A stretch of DNA of 64,000 nucleotides from an uncultured Reyranella sp. (GCF_945957355.1 NZ_CAMFKM010000006.1:186001-250000); one strand, 5' to 3'. Numbered from the stretch's first letter, positions 23,928-33,411 are shown. The notes: generated from the letters alone by a model not told the origin. Made by a program: numbers and translations.

Positions 23928-25328
23928 ATGTCGGTTTCGATCGTCTGGTTCCGCAATGACCTTCGCCTCTCGGACAATCCCGCGCTCACCAGGGCGCTGG
24001 AGGCCGGCAGAGCCGTCGTGCCGGTGTTCGTGCTGGACGAAGAAACCCAGGGCCTGCGACGGCTCGGCGGCGCTGCGCGCTGGTGGCTGCACCATAGCCT
24101 GTCCGCACTCGACGCATCGCTGCGCCGGCTCGGATCCCGCTTGGTCCTGCGCCGCGGGCCGGCCGAGAAGGTCCTCACCGAGCTCGCGGCCGAATGCGGC
24201 GCCGAGGCAGTCTTCTGGAACCGGACTTACGACCAAGCGTCGCGCGACCGCGACGGGCGCCTGAAGAAGTCGCTTTCCGGCCGGGGCATGGCGGCCGAAA
24301 GCTTCAAGGCCAACCTGCTCTTCGAGCCCTGGGAGGTGACGACGCAGAGCGGCGACGCCTTCAAGGTGTTCACGCCTTTCTGGCGTGCCTGCCGCGCGCT
24401 GCCGGCACTTGCAGCCCAGCTGCCTTCGCCGAAGAGCCTGAGCGCTCCAAAGTCGTGGCCGGTTGGCGAACCGCTCGCCTCATGGCGGCTGCTGCCCACC
24501 ACGCCCGATTGGGCTGGCGGAATTCGCGCCGCCTGGACGCCGGGCGAGGACGGCGCCAGGCAGCGTCTCGCGAATTTCCTCGACGAGGCTCTCGAGGACT
24601 ATCGCGAGGCGCGCGACCGTCCGGCGGTGGAGGGCACGTCCCGCCTGTCTCCCCATCTCGCCTTCGGCGAGGTGTCCCCTCGTCAGATCTGGCAGGCCGC
24701 AATGACCCGAGGCGCCTCGGCAGCAACCGAGAAGTTTCTCTCGGAAGTCGGCTGGCGTGAGTTCGCCTACCATCTGATCTTCCACAACGGCGATCTGGCG
24801 GAGCGAAACTTCCGGCGCGAGTTCGATGCGTTCCCCTGGGCCGATCCGGGAACAGCCCTCGGCGTCTGGCAACGCGGCCGGACGGGCTATCCCATCGTCG
24901 ATGCGGGGATGCGCGAGCTCTGGGCGACCGGCTGGATGCACAATCGCGTGCGCATGATCACGGCATCCTTCCTGACCAAGGATCTGCTGATCGACTGGCG
25001 CCGGGGCGAACGTTGGTTCTGGGACACGCTCGTCGACGCCGACCTCGCGAACAACGCGACCGGCTGGCAATGGGTCGCCGGCTGCGGCGCCGATGCCGCC
25101 CCCTACTTCCGGGTGTTCAACCCCGTGCTGCAGGGCGAGAAGTTCGATCCCGAAGGCGACTATGTGCGACGTTGGGTGCCCGAACTCGCCCATCTGCCCA
25201 ACGATTCGCTCCACCGTCCATGGACGGCCAGCGTGCCGGCCGATGTCTATCCGGCGCGGATCGTCGAGCACGGCGCCGCCCGGGACCGGGCGCTGGCCGC
25301 CTTCCAAACCATCAAGAAATCAGCGTAG
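23928..25328 (+). CDS. phrB: Deoxyribodipyrimidine photolyase (class I cryptochrome/photolyase family)
   Basis: A 466-residue flavoprotein. The N-terminal Rossmann domain SIVWFRNDLRLSDNPAL binds the antenna chromophore. The C-terminal FAD domain has EGTSRLSPHLAFGEVSPRQ, EVGWREFAYH, WMHNRVRMITASFLTKDLL and DADLANNATGWQWVAGCG, the standard FAD and CPD-binding blocks. It repairs UV pyrimidine dimers with blue light. Starts at 23919 (ATG) and 23913 (GTG) are in frame as well. It heads a tight run of plus-strand genes for a flavin oxidoreductase, DUF1365 and a lipid methyltransferase, a set linked to light stress in related bacteria. Confidence 0.94.
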   Translation: MSVSIVWFRNDLRLSDNPALTRALEAGRAVVPVFVLDEETQGLRRLGGAARWWLHHSLSALDASLRRLGSRLVLRRGPAEKVLTELAAECGAEAVFWNRTYDQASRDRDGRLKKSLSGRGMAAESFKANLLFEPWEVTTQSGDAFKVFTPFWRACRALPALAAQLPSPKSLSAPKSWPVGEPLASWRLLPTTPDWAGGIRAAWTPGEDGARQRLANFLDEALEDYREARDRPAVEGTSRLSPHLAFGEVSPRQIWQAAMTRGASAATEKFLSEVGWREFAYHLIFHNGDLAERNFRREFDAFPWADPGTALGVWQRGRTGYPIVDAGMRELWATGWMHNRVRMITASFLTKDLLIDWRRGERWFWDTLVDADLANNATGWQWVAGCGADAAPYFRVFNPVLQGEKFDPEGDYVRRWVPELAHLPNDSLHRPWTASVPADVYPARIVEHGAARDRALAAFQTIKKSA

Positions 25329-25352
25329 AAGCATCCAGGGGAGCCTTCGAAA

Positions 25353-26714
25353 ATGAAAATCGCCGTCATCGGCGCCGGTGTGTCCGGTCTCGGAGCCGCC
25401 TGGCTTCTCAGCCGCAGCCACGACGTGGTCGTGTACGAGCGCGAGAACCGTTTCGGCGGACACTCCTGCACCGTCGAAGCGCCAACGAAGCAGGGCCGCC
25501 GGCCGGTCGACGTCGGCTTCATCGTGTTCAACGAGCGCAACTATCCCAATCTCGTCGCGCTCTTCGATCACCTCGGTGTGCCGACCGAGCCGTCGGACAT
25601 GTCATTCGCCGTAAGCCTCGACAAGGGCGGGTTCGAGTATGCCAGCTCCTTCGCCGGCTACTTCGCCCAGCGCAGCAACCTCGCCCGCCCCTCCTTCCTG
25701 CGCATGACCCACGACATCCTGCGCTTCAATCGTCTTGCGCCCCAGCTTCTCGAAAAGGCCGAGGATCTCGACTTCACGATCGGGGACTTCATCGACCAAA
25801 GCGGCTTCGGCGCCGCCTTCCGCGACCGCTATCTCGTGCCGATGGCGGCCTGCATCTGGTCGACCCCGCCCGGACGCATGCTCGACTATCCGGCGCAGAC
25901 CTTCGCGCGCTTCTTCAACAATCACGGACTCCTGACGATCGGTCCGCAACTGCAGTGGCGTACGGTGAGCGGCGGAAGCCGCTCCTATGTCGAGCGGATC
26001 GTGGCACCGCTGCGCGCCCGTGCACGGCTGGCGACGCCCGCCACCGCGGTCCGGCGTGCCGGCGAAAGCGTGGAAGTGCGCGACGCCGGCGGACACTGGG
26101 ATCGCTTCGACCGGATCGTGATGGCTTGCCATGCCGACGAGGCGCTTCGCCTGCTGACCGATGCAGACGACCAGGAGCGCAGCCTGCTCGGCCGCTTCGC
26201 CTACTCCTCCAACGAAGTCTGGCTGCACGGCGACGAGAGCCTGATGCCGAGGCGCCGCAACGTGTGGGCAAGCTGGAACTATGTGGCCGACACAGGCAGC
26301 CGCGACAGCCATGTCAGCGTCACTTACTGGATGAACCGCCTGCAGAACCTCCCCGATGGCACGCCACTCTTCGTGTCGGTGAATCCCGGCCGCGCGCCCA
26401 CAGCGGCCTACTCACGCTTCTCCTTCGAGCATCCGATGTACGACGCAGCAGCCATCCGCGCCCAGCGCGAACTGCATCGCATCCAGGGCGTCCGAGGCAC
26501 CTATTTCTGCGGCAGCTACTGCGGCTACGGTTTCCACGAGGATGCGCTCTCGGCCGGCCTCGACGTTGCGGAGCAGCTCGGCGTCCACCGCCCCTGGGCG
26601 CGGCCGGACGAGCACCGCCGGATCGGCGATCCGCCGCGCGTGGTGGCCGACCGCCCGGCCATACCGCCGCTGCCGATTCCCGTCGCGGCGCGGGTCGCCA
26701 CGGAAACGACGTGA
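25353..26714 (+). CDS. FAD-dependent amine-oxidase-like oxidoreductase
   Basis: A 453-residue protein starting with the dinucleotide-binding loop MKIAVIGAGVSGLGAAWLLS and the acidic strand end VVVYERENRFGGHSCTV. DVGFIVFNERNYPNLVALFD, VPMAACIWSTPPGRMLDYPA and a C-terminal FAD loop YFCGSYCGYGFHEDALSAGLDVAE mark the phytoene-desaturase/amine-oxidase-like group found beside DUF1365 and cyclopropane-synthase genes. It probably oxidises a fatty acyl chain or amine at the membrane. The 24 bp gap to phrB and the GTGA overlap with the next gene make one operon. Confidence 0.9.
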   Translation: MKIAVIGAGVSGLGAAWLLSRSHDVVVYERENRFGGHSCTVEAPTKQGRRPVDVGFIVFNERNYPNLVALFDHLGVPTEPSDMSFAVSLDKGGFEYASSFAGYFAQRSNLARPSFLRMTHDILRFNRLAPQLLEKAEDLDFTIGDFIDQSGFGAAFRDRYLVPMAACIWSTPPGRMLDYPAQTFARFFNNHGLLTIGPQLQWRTVSGGSRSYVERIVAPLRARARLATPATAVRRAGESVEVRDAGGHWDRFDRIVMACHADEALRLLTDADDQERSLLGRFAYSSNEVWLHGDESLMPRRRNVWASWNYVADTGSRDSHVSVTYWMNRLQNLPDGTPLFVSVNPGRAPTAAYSRFSFEHPMYDAAAIRAQRELHRIQGVRGTYFCGSYCGYGFHEDALSAGLDVAEQLGVHRPWARPDEHRRIGDPPRVVADRPAIPPLPIPVAARVATETT

Positions 26715-27484
26715 GCAGCGCCTCCCCTCATTCGATCGTCAACGCCTCCGTCGTCCACCGGCGGCTCAGGCCGCGCGAGAACGCGTTTCGGTACAAGGTC
26801 GGTTATCTCTGCCTCGACCTCGATTCGCTGGAAGGCGCCGCCGGCCGCTGGCTGAAGGTCGACCGCCGCGGCGCCGTTTGCTTCCGGCGTGCCGACCATG
26901 GCCCGCGCGACGGCTCCGATCTGAAGGTCTGGCTGAAGGACATCCTGCGGCAGCAGGGAGTTGCCGATGTCTGCGACGGCGAGGTCGTGCTGATGACCAT
27001 GCCGCGCATGCTGGGCTACGTGTTCAATCCTGTGAGCTTCTGGTTCTGCCGCGACCGCAGCGGAACCCTCCGGGCCGTCCTCTGCGAGGTCAACAACACG
27101 TTCGGCGAGAGCCATTGCTATCTGGTCCACCACGACGACCGCACGCCGATCGAGCCCGACCAGTGGCTGGAAGGCCGCAAGGTCTTCCACGTCTCCCCGT
27201 TCCTGCCGATCGAGGGCGGCTATCGCTTCCGCTTTCGCCTCGACGACGAGCGCGCGCATGTCGACGTGAATTTCCATGACGCCCGGGGACTGATGCTCGC
27301 CACCTCGGTGGGCGGCCGTCGCGAACCGCTGGAAGACCGCGGCATATTGCGGCGCTTCCTCGCGAACCCGACCATGACGCTGGCCGTCGTGATCCGGATC
27401 CACTGGCAGGCCTTGCATCTGTGGCGGAAGCGGGCGAGATTTTACACTAAGCCAGCACCGCCGTCGGAGCTCGTGACCCGCTGA
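26711..27484 (+). CDS. DUF1365 domain-containing protein
   Basis: A 257-residue protein with the DUF1365 landmarks: VHRRLRPRENAFRYKVGYLCLD at the start, MPRMLGYVFNPVSFWFCRD, EVNNTFGESHCYLV, KVFHVSPFLPIEGGYRFRF and VIRIHWQALHLWRKRARFY at the end. The family is fused or adjacent to cyclopropane-fatty-acid synthase and flavin-oxidoreductase genes, but its reaction is unknown. Translation starts at GTG 26711, overlapping the TGA of the oxidoreductase; the CFA-like gene begins 16 bp later. A role in modifying unsaturated membrane lipids is the natural inference. Confidence 0.9.
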   Translation: MSSASPHSIVNASVVHRRLRPRENAFRYKVGYLCLDLDSLEGAAGRWLKVDRRGAVCFRRADHGPRDGSDLKVWLKDILRQQGVADVCDGEVVLMTMPRMLGYVFNPVSFWFCRDRSGTLRAVLCEVNNTFGESHCYLVHHDDRTPIEPDQWLEGRKVFHVSPFLPIEGGYRFRFRLDDERAHVDVNFHDARGLMLATSVGGRREPLEDRGILRRFLANPTMTLAVVIRIHWQALHLWRKRARFYTKPAPPSELVTR

Positions 27485-27500
27485 CTTCACTTCGGACCGC

Positions 27501-28673
27501 ATGCCCCTCGCCGCCCGGTTTGTCCTGAAATCCCTGGAACGTCTGTCCGTCGGTTGCCTAACCGTGCGACTGCCCGACGGTAACGTGCGTGTCTTCGGCA
27601 TGGCCGGCGGTACCCCGCACGCCGAGATCGATGTCCGGAACTGGCGTTTCTTCCGGAAGGTCCTTCTCGATGGCGACATGGGATTCGCGGAAGCCTACAT
27701 GGAGGGCTTCTGCGATTCGCCCGACCTGCCCCGCTTGATCGGCCTCCTGCTGGCCAACGAAAAGGCGCTGGGCAAGATCACCCGGACGAATTTCTTTCAC
27801 GGGCTGCTGCTGAAGTTCCTGCATCGGCGCCATGAGAACACCCGCGAGGGATCCAGGAAGAACATCCATGCCCACTACGACCTGGGCAACGAATTCTACG
27901 GCCTGTGGCTCGATCCCTCGATGACCTACTCCGCGGCCCTGTACGCAGGTCAGGAGAGCACCCCCCTCGAGGCGGCCCAGACCGCTAAGTACGAGCGCAT
28001 CCTGTCGCAGCTTGGCGCCCGCCAGGGCGACACCATCCTCGAGATCGGCTGCGGCTGGGGTGGTTTCGCCGAAGTCGCCGCCCGCCGCGGCATGCGGGTC
28101 ACCGGCGTCACCATCTCCCGGGAGCAGCTCGATTATGCGCGCGCCCGGCTGCAACGGGCGGGGCTGGCCGACAGCGTCGACCTGCAGTTCCGAGATTATC
28201 GCGACATCGAGGGCCGCTTCGACCATATCGTTTCGATCGAGATGATCGAGGCCGTCGGCGAACGCTATTGGCCCGACTATTTCGCGACACTGAAGCGCCA
28301 TGTGGTACCCGGCGGATCGGCCATTGTGCAGGCCATTGTGATCGCCGACGATTTCTTCGAGCGCTACCGCAAACACCCGGACTTCATCCAGACCTACGTG
28401 TTCCCCGGCGGCATGCTCCTGTCTCCCGCCACCCTGCGCGAGCAGTGCAGGCAGGCAGGCCTCAAGGTGGCCGAGCTCTACAGTTTCGGACTGGATTATG
28501 CGCGGACCCTGGAAACGTGGCTCGGCCGTTTCGACCGGGTGGCCGACCAGGTCGGGCGTCTGGGCTTCGACGAGCGTTTCCGCCGCATGTGGCGCTATTA
28601 CCTAGCCTATTGTGCCGCAGGCTTCTCGACGCGCCGCACGGACGTTTTGCAGGCACACTTCAGGCATATATAA
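27501..28673 (+). CDS. Cyclopropane-fatty-acyl-phospholipid synthase-like methyltransferase
   Basis: A 390-residue SAM methyltransferase. The N-terminal lipid-binding part has RVFGMAGGTPHAEIDVRNW and GDMGFAEAYMEGFCDSPDL; ENIHAHYDLGNEFY-like NIHAHYDLGNEFYGLWLD follows. The SAM loop is ILEIGCGWGGFAEVAARRG, then VTISREQLDYA, SIEMIEAVGERYWPDY and a C-terminal RMWRYYLAYCAAGF. It methylates or cyclopropanates double bonds of membrane phospholipids. The FAD-oxidoreductase/DUF1365 context matches genes of Rhodobacter connected with singlet-oxygen response and branched or furan fatty acids, so the product may be other than a plain cyclopropane acid. Confidence 0.93.
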   Translation: MPLAARFVLKSLERLSVGCLTVRLPDGNVRVFGMAGGTPHAEIDVRNWRFFRKVLLDGDMGFAEAYMEGFCDSPDLPRLIGLLLANEKALGKITRTNFFHGLLLKFLHRRHENTREGSRKNIHAHYDLGNEFYGLWLDPSMTYSAALYAGQESTPLEAAQTAKYERILSQLGARQGDTILEIGCGWGGFAEVAARRGMRVTGVTISREQLDYARARLQRAGLADSVDLQFRDYRDIEGRFDHIVSIEMIEAVGERYWPDYFATLKRHVVPGGSAIVQAIVIADDFFERYRKHPDFIQTYVFPGGMLLSPATLREQCRQAGLKVAELYSFGLDYARTLETWLGRFDRVADQVGRLGFDERFRRMWRYYLAYCAAGFSTRRTDVLQAHFRHI

Positions 28674-28732
28674 CTTTCGGCAATCAAGAGGCCGCCAGTC
28701 AAAGGTGAGCCGAACAGGAAGGCAAAACACGC

Positions 28733-30208
28733 GTGCATGCGCCCAAGTCCGGCCTCGGCTCGACGACGTCCATAAGGCTGCGTTTCGACCGTCTCGTCGC
28801 CTACTCCACCAATCAGCTGCCGCTCAACATGGCGGCCCTGCCGGTGGTGCTGAACGTCAGCCATTTCTATGGTGAAATTCTGAAGGTGCCGCTCGGCATC
28901 ATGGGGCTGATCTTCATCACCACCCGCGTGATCGACGCGGTGCAGGATCCGGTTATCGGCCTGATCAGCGACAGGTTCACCCATCGCGGCCCGCGCGGGC
29001 GCCTCACCTTCGTGGCCCTGATGCTGCCGCTACTGATCGGCGGTTTCTACATGCTGTTCCACCCGCCGGCGTCGCTTTTCGTCCAGCCGGCGCTGCTGGC
29101 CACCTGGCTGTTCGTCGCCCTGTTCGTGGTCCATCTCGGCTACGCCGGCGTCTCGATCAGCTATCATGCCCATGGCGCGGAACTGACCGACGACTACAAC
29201 GAACGAACGAGGGTCACGGTCGGCCGGGAAGTCTTCGGCCTGCTCGGAATGACCCTGGCGGTCGTGCTGCCGACATACCTGACGGCGCAGTTCGGCGAGC
29301 ATACCGGCTATGTCTACATGGGGTTGTTCTTCATCCCCATCGCCTTGGTGTTTGCAATGCCGACGCTGCTCTGGTCGCCCCCCTCCGTGCATCCGCCTGT
29401 CGTGCGCGAGAATCCCGAGATCCATGTCCGCTATTTCCGCGACTGGCTGACCAGCATGATGCCGTGGCTCGCCCGGCCGACACGGAACATGGAACGAAGC
29501 TTTACGATCAGGACCCTGATCCCGTTCTTCGCTCCGCTGAAGAATCGGCTGTTCCGCCGCCTGCTGCTGGTGTTCATCGTCAACGGCGCGGCGCTGGGCG
29601 TCGCGGTGTCGGTGATGCTCTTCTACGTCGAGCATGTGCTGAAGGGCAGCAAGCTGCAGGCCGGCATCATCCTGCTGGTCTATTTCGGCGCCGCCGCCGC
29701 CAGCGTCCCCCTCTGGCTGATGCTGTCGCGGCGCCTCAGCAAGACCGCCGCCTGGTTCGTCGCCATGGTGTTGACGGCCGCAGCCATGTCGCTCGCCGTG
29801 TTCCTCGGCGCCGGCGACTTCATCTGGTTCATGCCCATCGCCATTGTCACCGGCCTCGGCATCGGCGCCGACTACGGCCTGCCGCCATCGGTCCTCGCCG
29901 ACATCATCAACTCCGACGAAGGCAAGGACACGAAGGGTGACACCGGCGCCTATTTCGGCCTGTGGGCGCTCTCGACCAAGCTTGCGACGGCGATCGGTGC
30001 GGCGGGTTCGCTGCCGGTGGCGGCCCTGCTGGGCTTCAACCCCTCGATGGGCCTCTACAGCGGGACGGCGCTGGTCTTCGTCTATATCGCCATCCCGGTG
30101 GTCATCAAGATCATCGCCGCGGTGCTCATCTGGTACATCCGCATCGAGGCCGACCGCGGCTCGGTGCGTGACGAGATCCTGGGACGCCGTCGCGCGCCCC
30201 TGGGTTAG
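28733..30208 (+). CDS. MFS transporter of the GPH (glycoside-pentoside-hexuronide:cation symporter) type
   Basis: A 491-residue carrier with about 12 hydrophobic helices. TTRVIDAVQDPVIGLISDR and a following RGPRGRL are the GPH/MFS_2 signature, and the second half carries YGLPPSVLADIINSDEGKD. The start is GTG at 28733; no better ATG is in frame. It lies 60 bp behind the CFA-like gene. Homologues of this non-sugar GPH type sit in the photolyase/CFA stress cluster of Rhodobacter, so the substrate may be a lipid or a stress metabolite. The 3' end overlaps the DUF1501 gene tail-to-tail by 4 bp. Confidence 0.88.
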   Translation: MHAPKSGLGSTTSIRLRFDRLVAYSTNQLPLNMAALPVVLNVSHFYGEILKVPLGIMGLIFITTRVIDAVQDPVIGLISDRFTHRGPRGRLTFVALMLPLLIGGFYMLFHPPASLFVQPALLATWLFVALFVVHLGYAGVSISYHAHGAELTDDYNERTRVTVGREVFGLLGMTLAVVLPTYLTAQFGEHTGYVYMGLFFIPIALVFAMPTLLWSPPSVHPPVVRENPEIHVRYFRDWLTSMMPWLARPTRNMERSFTIRTLIPFFAPLKNRLFRRLLLVFIVNGAALGVAVSVMLFYVEHVLKGSKLQAGIILLVYFGAAAASVPLWLMLSRRLSKTAAWFVAMVLTAAAMSLAVFLGAGDFIWFMPIAIVTGLGIGADYGLPPSVLADIINSDEGKDTKGDTGAYFGLWALSTKLATAIGAAGSLPVAALLGFNPSMGLYSGTALVFVYIAIPVVIKIIAAVLIWYIRIEADRGSVRDEILGRRRAPLG

Positions 30209-31284
30209 GTCAGGAAGCCCAGCCTTTGCGGCTGGCGAAGGCCGAAATCGCAGGACTGGCCCCAGCAGCCCCGGGCCAGTGTGGCGAAGACGTTGCGGAA
30301 GTCGACCGTGTGCCTGAGGTCGCCGTCCGGGAGATCCGACAGCGACGGATAGGCGCCGTAGAGACCTCCCTTCACCTCGCCGCCCATGACGAATTGGGGG
30401 GCTGACGTGCCGTGGTCGGTGCCGCCGCTGGCGTTCTGCTTCGCGCGCCGGCCGAACTCCGAATAGGTCACCACCACCACGTCCTTCCAGAGGTTCGCGG
30501 CGATCAGATTCCGACGCAGGATCGCGAGGTTGGACGCCAGCGATGCCAGCAGGCGCTCATGCGCGGGCATCTGGTTCGCATGCGTGTCGAAACCGCCCAG
30601 CGCCACCTTGATGGCCACGACCGGCACCCTGGCGGAGAGAACCCGTGTCGCAAGGTCGAGCTGCCGGCCGAGCAGCAATTCCTGCGGATAGGCCTCGGTC
30701 GGCGGCGGGGCATCCCGCAGCCGGTCGCGCAGGCCGGCCGCCGCGGCGTTGATCTCCTGCCGCACAGCCAGCAGGTGACCCAGCGCCGGATTGCCGACAT
30801 CGGCCATCGCCGATGCCCTACCGATGGCATTGGCCTGGCGCAGGAAGTTCTCGGCATCCTGCATCACGATGGTGCGCAGCGACGGGCCGGTCGATGGCAG
30901 CGCGTTGGTGTCGGCCACGATGCAGTCGACGCCAACACCCCCGGCGAGCTTCGTGCCCTTGAAGGCCTGGGCGACCCAGCCTTCGCTCAGCGTCTGAGAC
31001 GAGGCCGACGCAGTGTCCCAGATCTCGATCGATCGGAAATGCGAACGGTTGGGATAGGGATAGCCGACACCCTGCACGATCGCGAGGTCGCCTGCCTTCC
31101 ACGCGTCCATCAGGGGAGCGAGCTTCTCATGCAGGCCAACCTTCTCGTCGAGCTGCACGACCCTTTCGCGGGGCACGCCGATGCCGGCACGCAGTTCCCG
31201 ATATTCCGGATCGGCATAGGGCACGACCGTATTCAGCCCGTCATTGCCGCCCTTCAGTTCGACCAGCAGGAGAATACGGCCCAT
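30205..31284 (-). CDS. DUF1501 domain-containing protein
   Basis: A 359-residue protein: LLLVELKGGNDGLNTVVPY opens the domain, then YPYPNRSHFRSIEIWDT, VVAIKVALGGFDTHANQ, VVVTYSEFGRRAKQNASGGTDHGTSAP and a C-terminal VDFRNVFATLA. The fold is sulfatase/alkaline-phosphatase-like, and DUF1501 genes nearly always pair with DUF1800, as here (10 bp gap). Unlike most members this one begins at the core strand without an obvious Tat or Sec signal, so it may travel with its partner or stay inside. The reaction is unknown. It is the last gene of the ECF-sigma operon. Confidence 0.9.
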   Translation of the reverse strand: MGRILLLVELKGGNDGLNTVVPYADPEYRELRAGIGVPRERVVQLDEKVGLHEKLAPLMDAWKAGDLAIVQGVGYPYPNRSHFRSIEIWDTASASSQTLSEGWVAQAFKGTKLAGGVGVDCIVADTNALPSTGPSLRTIVMQDAENFLRQANAIGRASAMADVGNPALGHLLAVRQEINAAAAGLRDRLRDAPPPTEAYPQELLLGRQLDLATRVLSARVPVVAIKVALGGFDTHANQMPAHERLLASLASNLAILRRNLIAANLWKDVVVVTYSEFGRRAKQNASGGTDHGTSAPQFVMGGEVKGGLYGAYPSLSDLPDGDLRHTVDFRNVFATLARGCWGQSCDFGLRQPQRLGFLT

Positions 31285-31294
31285 CGCCCCCTCC

Positions 31295-32857
31295 TCACTT
31301 CAACTGGTAGGTCGTATCGAGCAGCGCCGATGCCACCACGGCTCCCGCCGTCCCATTGGCATCCGCCCCGTCGATCGGTTGGAGCGGCAGCAGCGTGCGC
31401 ACCAGCATGGCACTGTCGACACCGGCCAGGGTCGAACCCAGCCGTACCTCGGCGCCGGCATTGCGCAGGCTGCGGCCTTCGACAGGACGCGGCGGGTCCA
31501 TCATCTGCAGGGCCTCGGCGGCAGGAAGTTGCTCGCGGCGGTCGGCCCTGCGGTTGGGTCGGTCGGCCATCCGCATGCCGCCGTCCATCGGCGCCACCGT
31601 GGTCGCTTCGATCATGCGCCGCAGGAACTGCTGGCGCAGCAGCAGCGTGTAGGTCGAGATCCAGCTTTCGCCGCCGGCCCAGCCCTTCACGTTCGGCGGA
31701 TCGAACGGCACCTGCCCCAGCCCCTGCAGCATGCGGACCAGGCCCGTCTTCTCCGGCACCGGCAGGCCGAGCACATGGACGGTCCCGACAATCAGGTCGA
31801 CCGGCGACTTGATCAGGGCGCCGCGATTCGCGGGATCGCGGAAGGCTGCGGACAGGAAGAGTGCCCGCATCAGCGGCTTGATCTCGTAGCCGCCCTGGCG
31901 GAACCCGGCCGCCAGGCGCGTCACCTCAGCGGGATCGGGCTTCAGCGATACGAATTCACGCCACAGTTTCTCCACGATCATCTCGGCCGTACGCGGATGG
32001 GCGAGCAGGATCGTCAGAATCTCGTCGCCTCCGAAGCGGCCGGACTTGCCGAGGAAGGTCTTCTGGCCATCGTCGTGCCGGCCGGGATGCTCGACGAACT
32101 GTCCGGACTCGCGGTCGACGCTCCAGCCGGTGAAGGCACGGGCCGCCGCCTTGATGTCCGCTTCGCCATACTGCCCCTCGCCCAGGGCGAAGAGCTCGAG
32201 CAGCTCGCGGGCGAAATTCTCATTCGGCTGGCTTGCGACCGATCCGCTGCCGTCGAGATAGATCAGCATTGCCGGATCGCGCGCGACGGCCCGCAGCAGG
32301 CTCGCGTAGTTGCCCAGCGCCTCGCGCCTGAACAGGGCGTTCTGGCGAAACAGGGCCGACGGATAACGCACCTTCATCAGCGAGGAGGTGAAGTGGCCGT
32401 GCCAGAACAGGGTCATGCGCTCGACCAGCGGCTGGTCGGTCGCGATCATCTCCTCGATCCACCAGTTCTTCAGCTCCCGGCCCTGATCCCGGACCGGCAG
32501 CCTGACTTCCAGCTTCTTGCCGTCGACGCCCGCCTTGCGCTGGGCATCGGCGGCCTTCTGAAGCCGTTGCAGTTCGGCCGGTCCCATGCCGATCCAGTCG
32601 GGTGCAGGCGTCATCGCTTCCCGCCGGGGAGCGGCCAGCAGGCGGTCGACGGCAACGGTATAGTCGACCGCTTCGAGGTTGCGGATCTCGGCGGGCGTCG
32701 CACCAAACGACGTGCGCGACAGGAGATGCCGCGCATCGTCGAAGCCCATCGCTGATGCCGCCTGCGCCGGCACGACTGACCAAAGACCGCTGGACAGGCC
32801 AGCGGACAGCACCGCGGCGCCTCCCACGAAACGGCGACGACCAAGGCGTGTGCTCAT
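31295..32857 (-). CDS. DUF1800 domain-containing exported protein
   Basis: A 520-residue protein with a twin-arginine signal (GRRRFVGGAAVLSAGLSSGL, cleavage near AQA-A at about residue 34). The helical DUF1800 body follows: ARHLLSRTSFGATPAEI, MTLFWHGHFTSSL, LLRAVARDPAMLIYLDG, NENFARELLELFALGEGQY, ARAFTGWS and PNVKGWAGGESWI. Tat export implies folding or cofactor loading before reaching the periplasm. Function is unknown. It lies between a CnrX-like sensor gene (10 bp gap) and DUF1501, suggesting that its expression answers to the sigma/anti-sigma pair at the head of the operon. Confidence 0.92.
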   Translation of the reverse strand: MSTRLGRRRFVGGAAVLSAGLSSGLWSVVPAQAASAMGFDDARHLLSRTSFGATPAEIRNLEAVDYTVAVDRLLAAPRREAMTPAPDWIGMGPAELQRLQKAADAQRKAGVDGKKLEVRLPVRDQGRELKNWWIEEMIATDQPLVERMTLFWHGHFTSSLMKVRYPSALFRQNALFRREALGNYASLLRAVARDPAMLIYLDGSGSVASQPNENFARELLELFALGEGQYGEADIKAAARAFTGWSVDRESGQFVEHPGRHDDGQKTFLGKSGRFGGDEILTILLAHPRTAEMIVEKLWREFVSLKPDPAEVTRLAAGFRQGGYEIKPLMRALFLSAAFRDPANRGALIKSPVDLIVGTVHVLGLPVPEKTGLVRMLQGLGQVPFDPPNVKGWAGGESWISTYTLLLRQQFLRRMIEATTVAPMDGGMRMADRPNRRADRREQLPAAEALQMMDPPRPVEGRSLRNAGAEVRLGSTLAGVDSAMLVRTLLPLQPIDGADANGTAGAVVASALLDTTYQLK

Positions 32858-32867
32858 GACAGGCCTC

Positions 32868-33410
32868 CTATTGCGGTGGGCGCGGCGGACCTCCAGCCGG
32901 CGGACGAGGTGGCGGTGGCGGCGCGACGCGGTCGACGAGCAGCTTCTGCAGACGTTCGCGCTGGCCGGGCCGCAAACTTGGCTCGAGCTGGATCAACGTG
33001 TGCAGCGTCTCCTTCTGCTGCTCGGCGCGTAACTGGCTCACCTGATCGACGAGTGCGTCTATTTTCGCCATGTCGAGGGGCGCGCGGGAAATTTCCACGC
33101 CTGTTTGCTCGCGCAGACGTGCAATCGCCTGCAGGCGCTCGCGTCGCTCTTTCGCATATTGATCGAACAGGTCCTGCATGACCTTGCGTTGCTCGGCATC
33201 GAGATCGAGATCGCGCGCCACCATCTCCACGGGATTGAGGCGCGGGCCGCCCGGTTGCCCCGGCAGACCGGGCGAACCGTGCGGCGGGGGCGGCATCCGG
33301 TGCATGTCGAACGGCGGGGCGATCCAGCTGCGGTAGACGAATCCCGCCAGGACGAACGTGTTCAACAGCAGCGAGAGGCCGAGCAGGGCCTGGATCAGGC
33401 GCGAGGTCAT
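32868..33410 (-). CDS. Periplasmic heavy-metal sensor/Spy-CnrX-like protein
   Basis: A 180-residue protein with one N-terminal membrane anchor (LIQALLGLSLLLNTFVLAGF), a Pro/His/Met-rich linker (PPFDMHRMPPPPHG), then a helical hairpin domain MVARDLDLDAEQRKVMQDLF and LREQTGVEISRAPLDMAKID of the CnrX/CpxP/Spy type, and a Pro-rich tail. Such domains sense metals or misfolded protein in the periplasm and signal to anti-sigma factors. The start is M 33410, one base behind the anti-sigma stop; the frame runs on to 33512 inside the anti-sigma gene. The linker's His and Met residues could bind copper or nickel. Confidence 0.82.
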   Translation of the reverse strand: MTSRLIQALLGLSLLLNTFVLAGFVYRSWIAPPFDMHRMPPPPHGSPGLPGQPGGPRLNPVEMVARDLDLDAEQRKVMQDLFDQYAKERRERLQAIARLREQTGVEISRAPLDMAKIDALVDQVSQLRAEQQKETLHTLIQLEPSLRPGQRERLQKLLVDRVAPPPPPRPPAGGPPRPPQ

Positions 33411-33411
33411 G

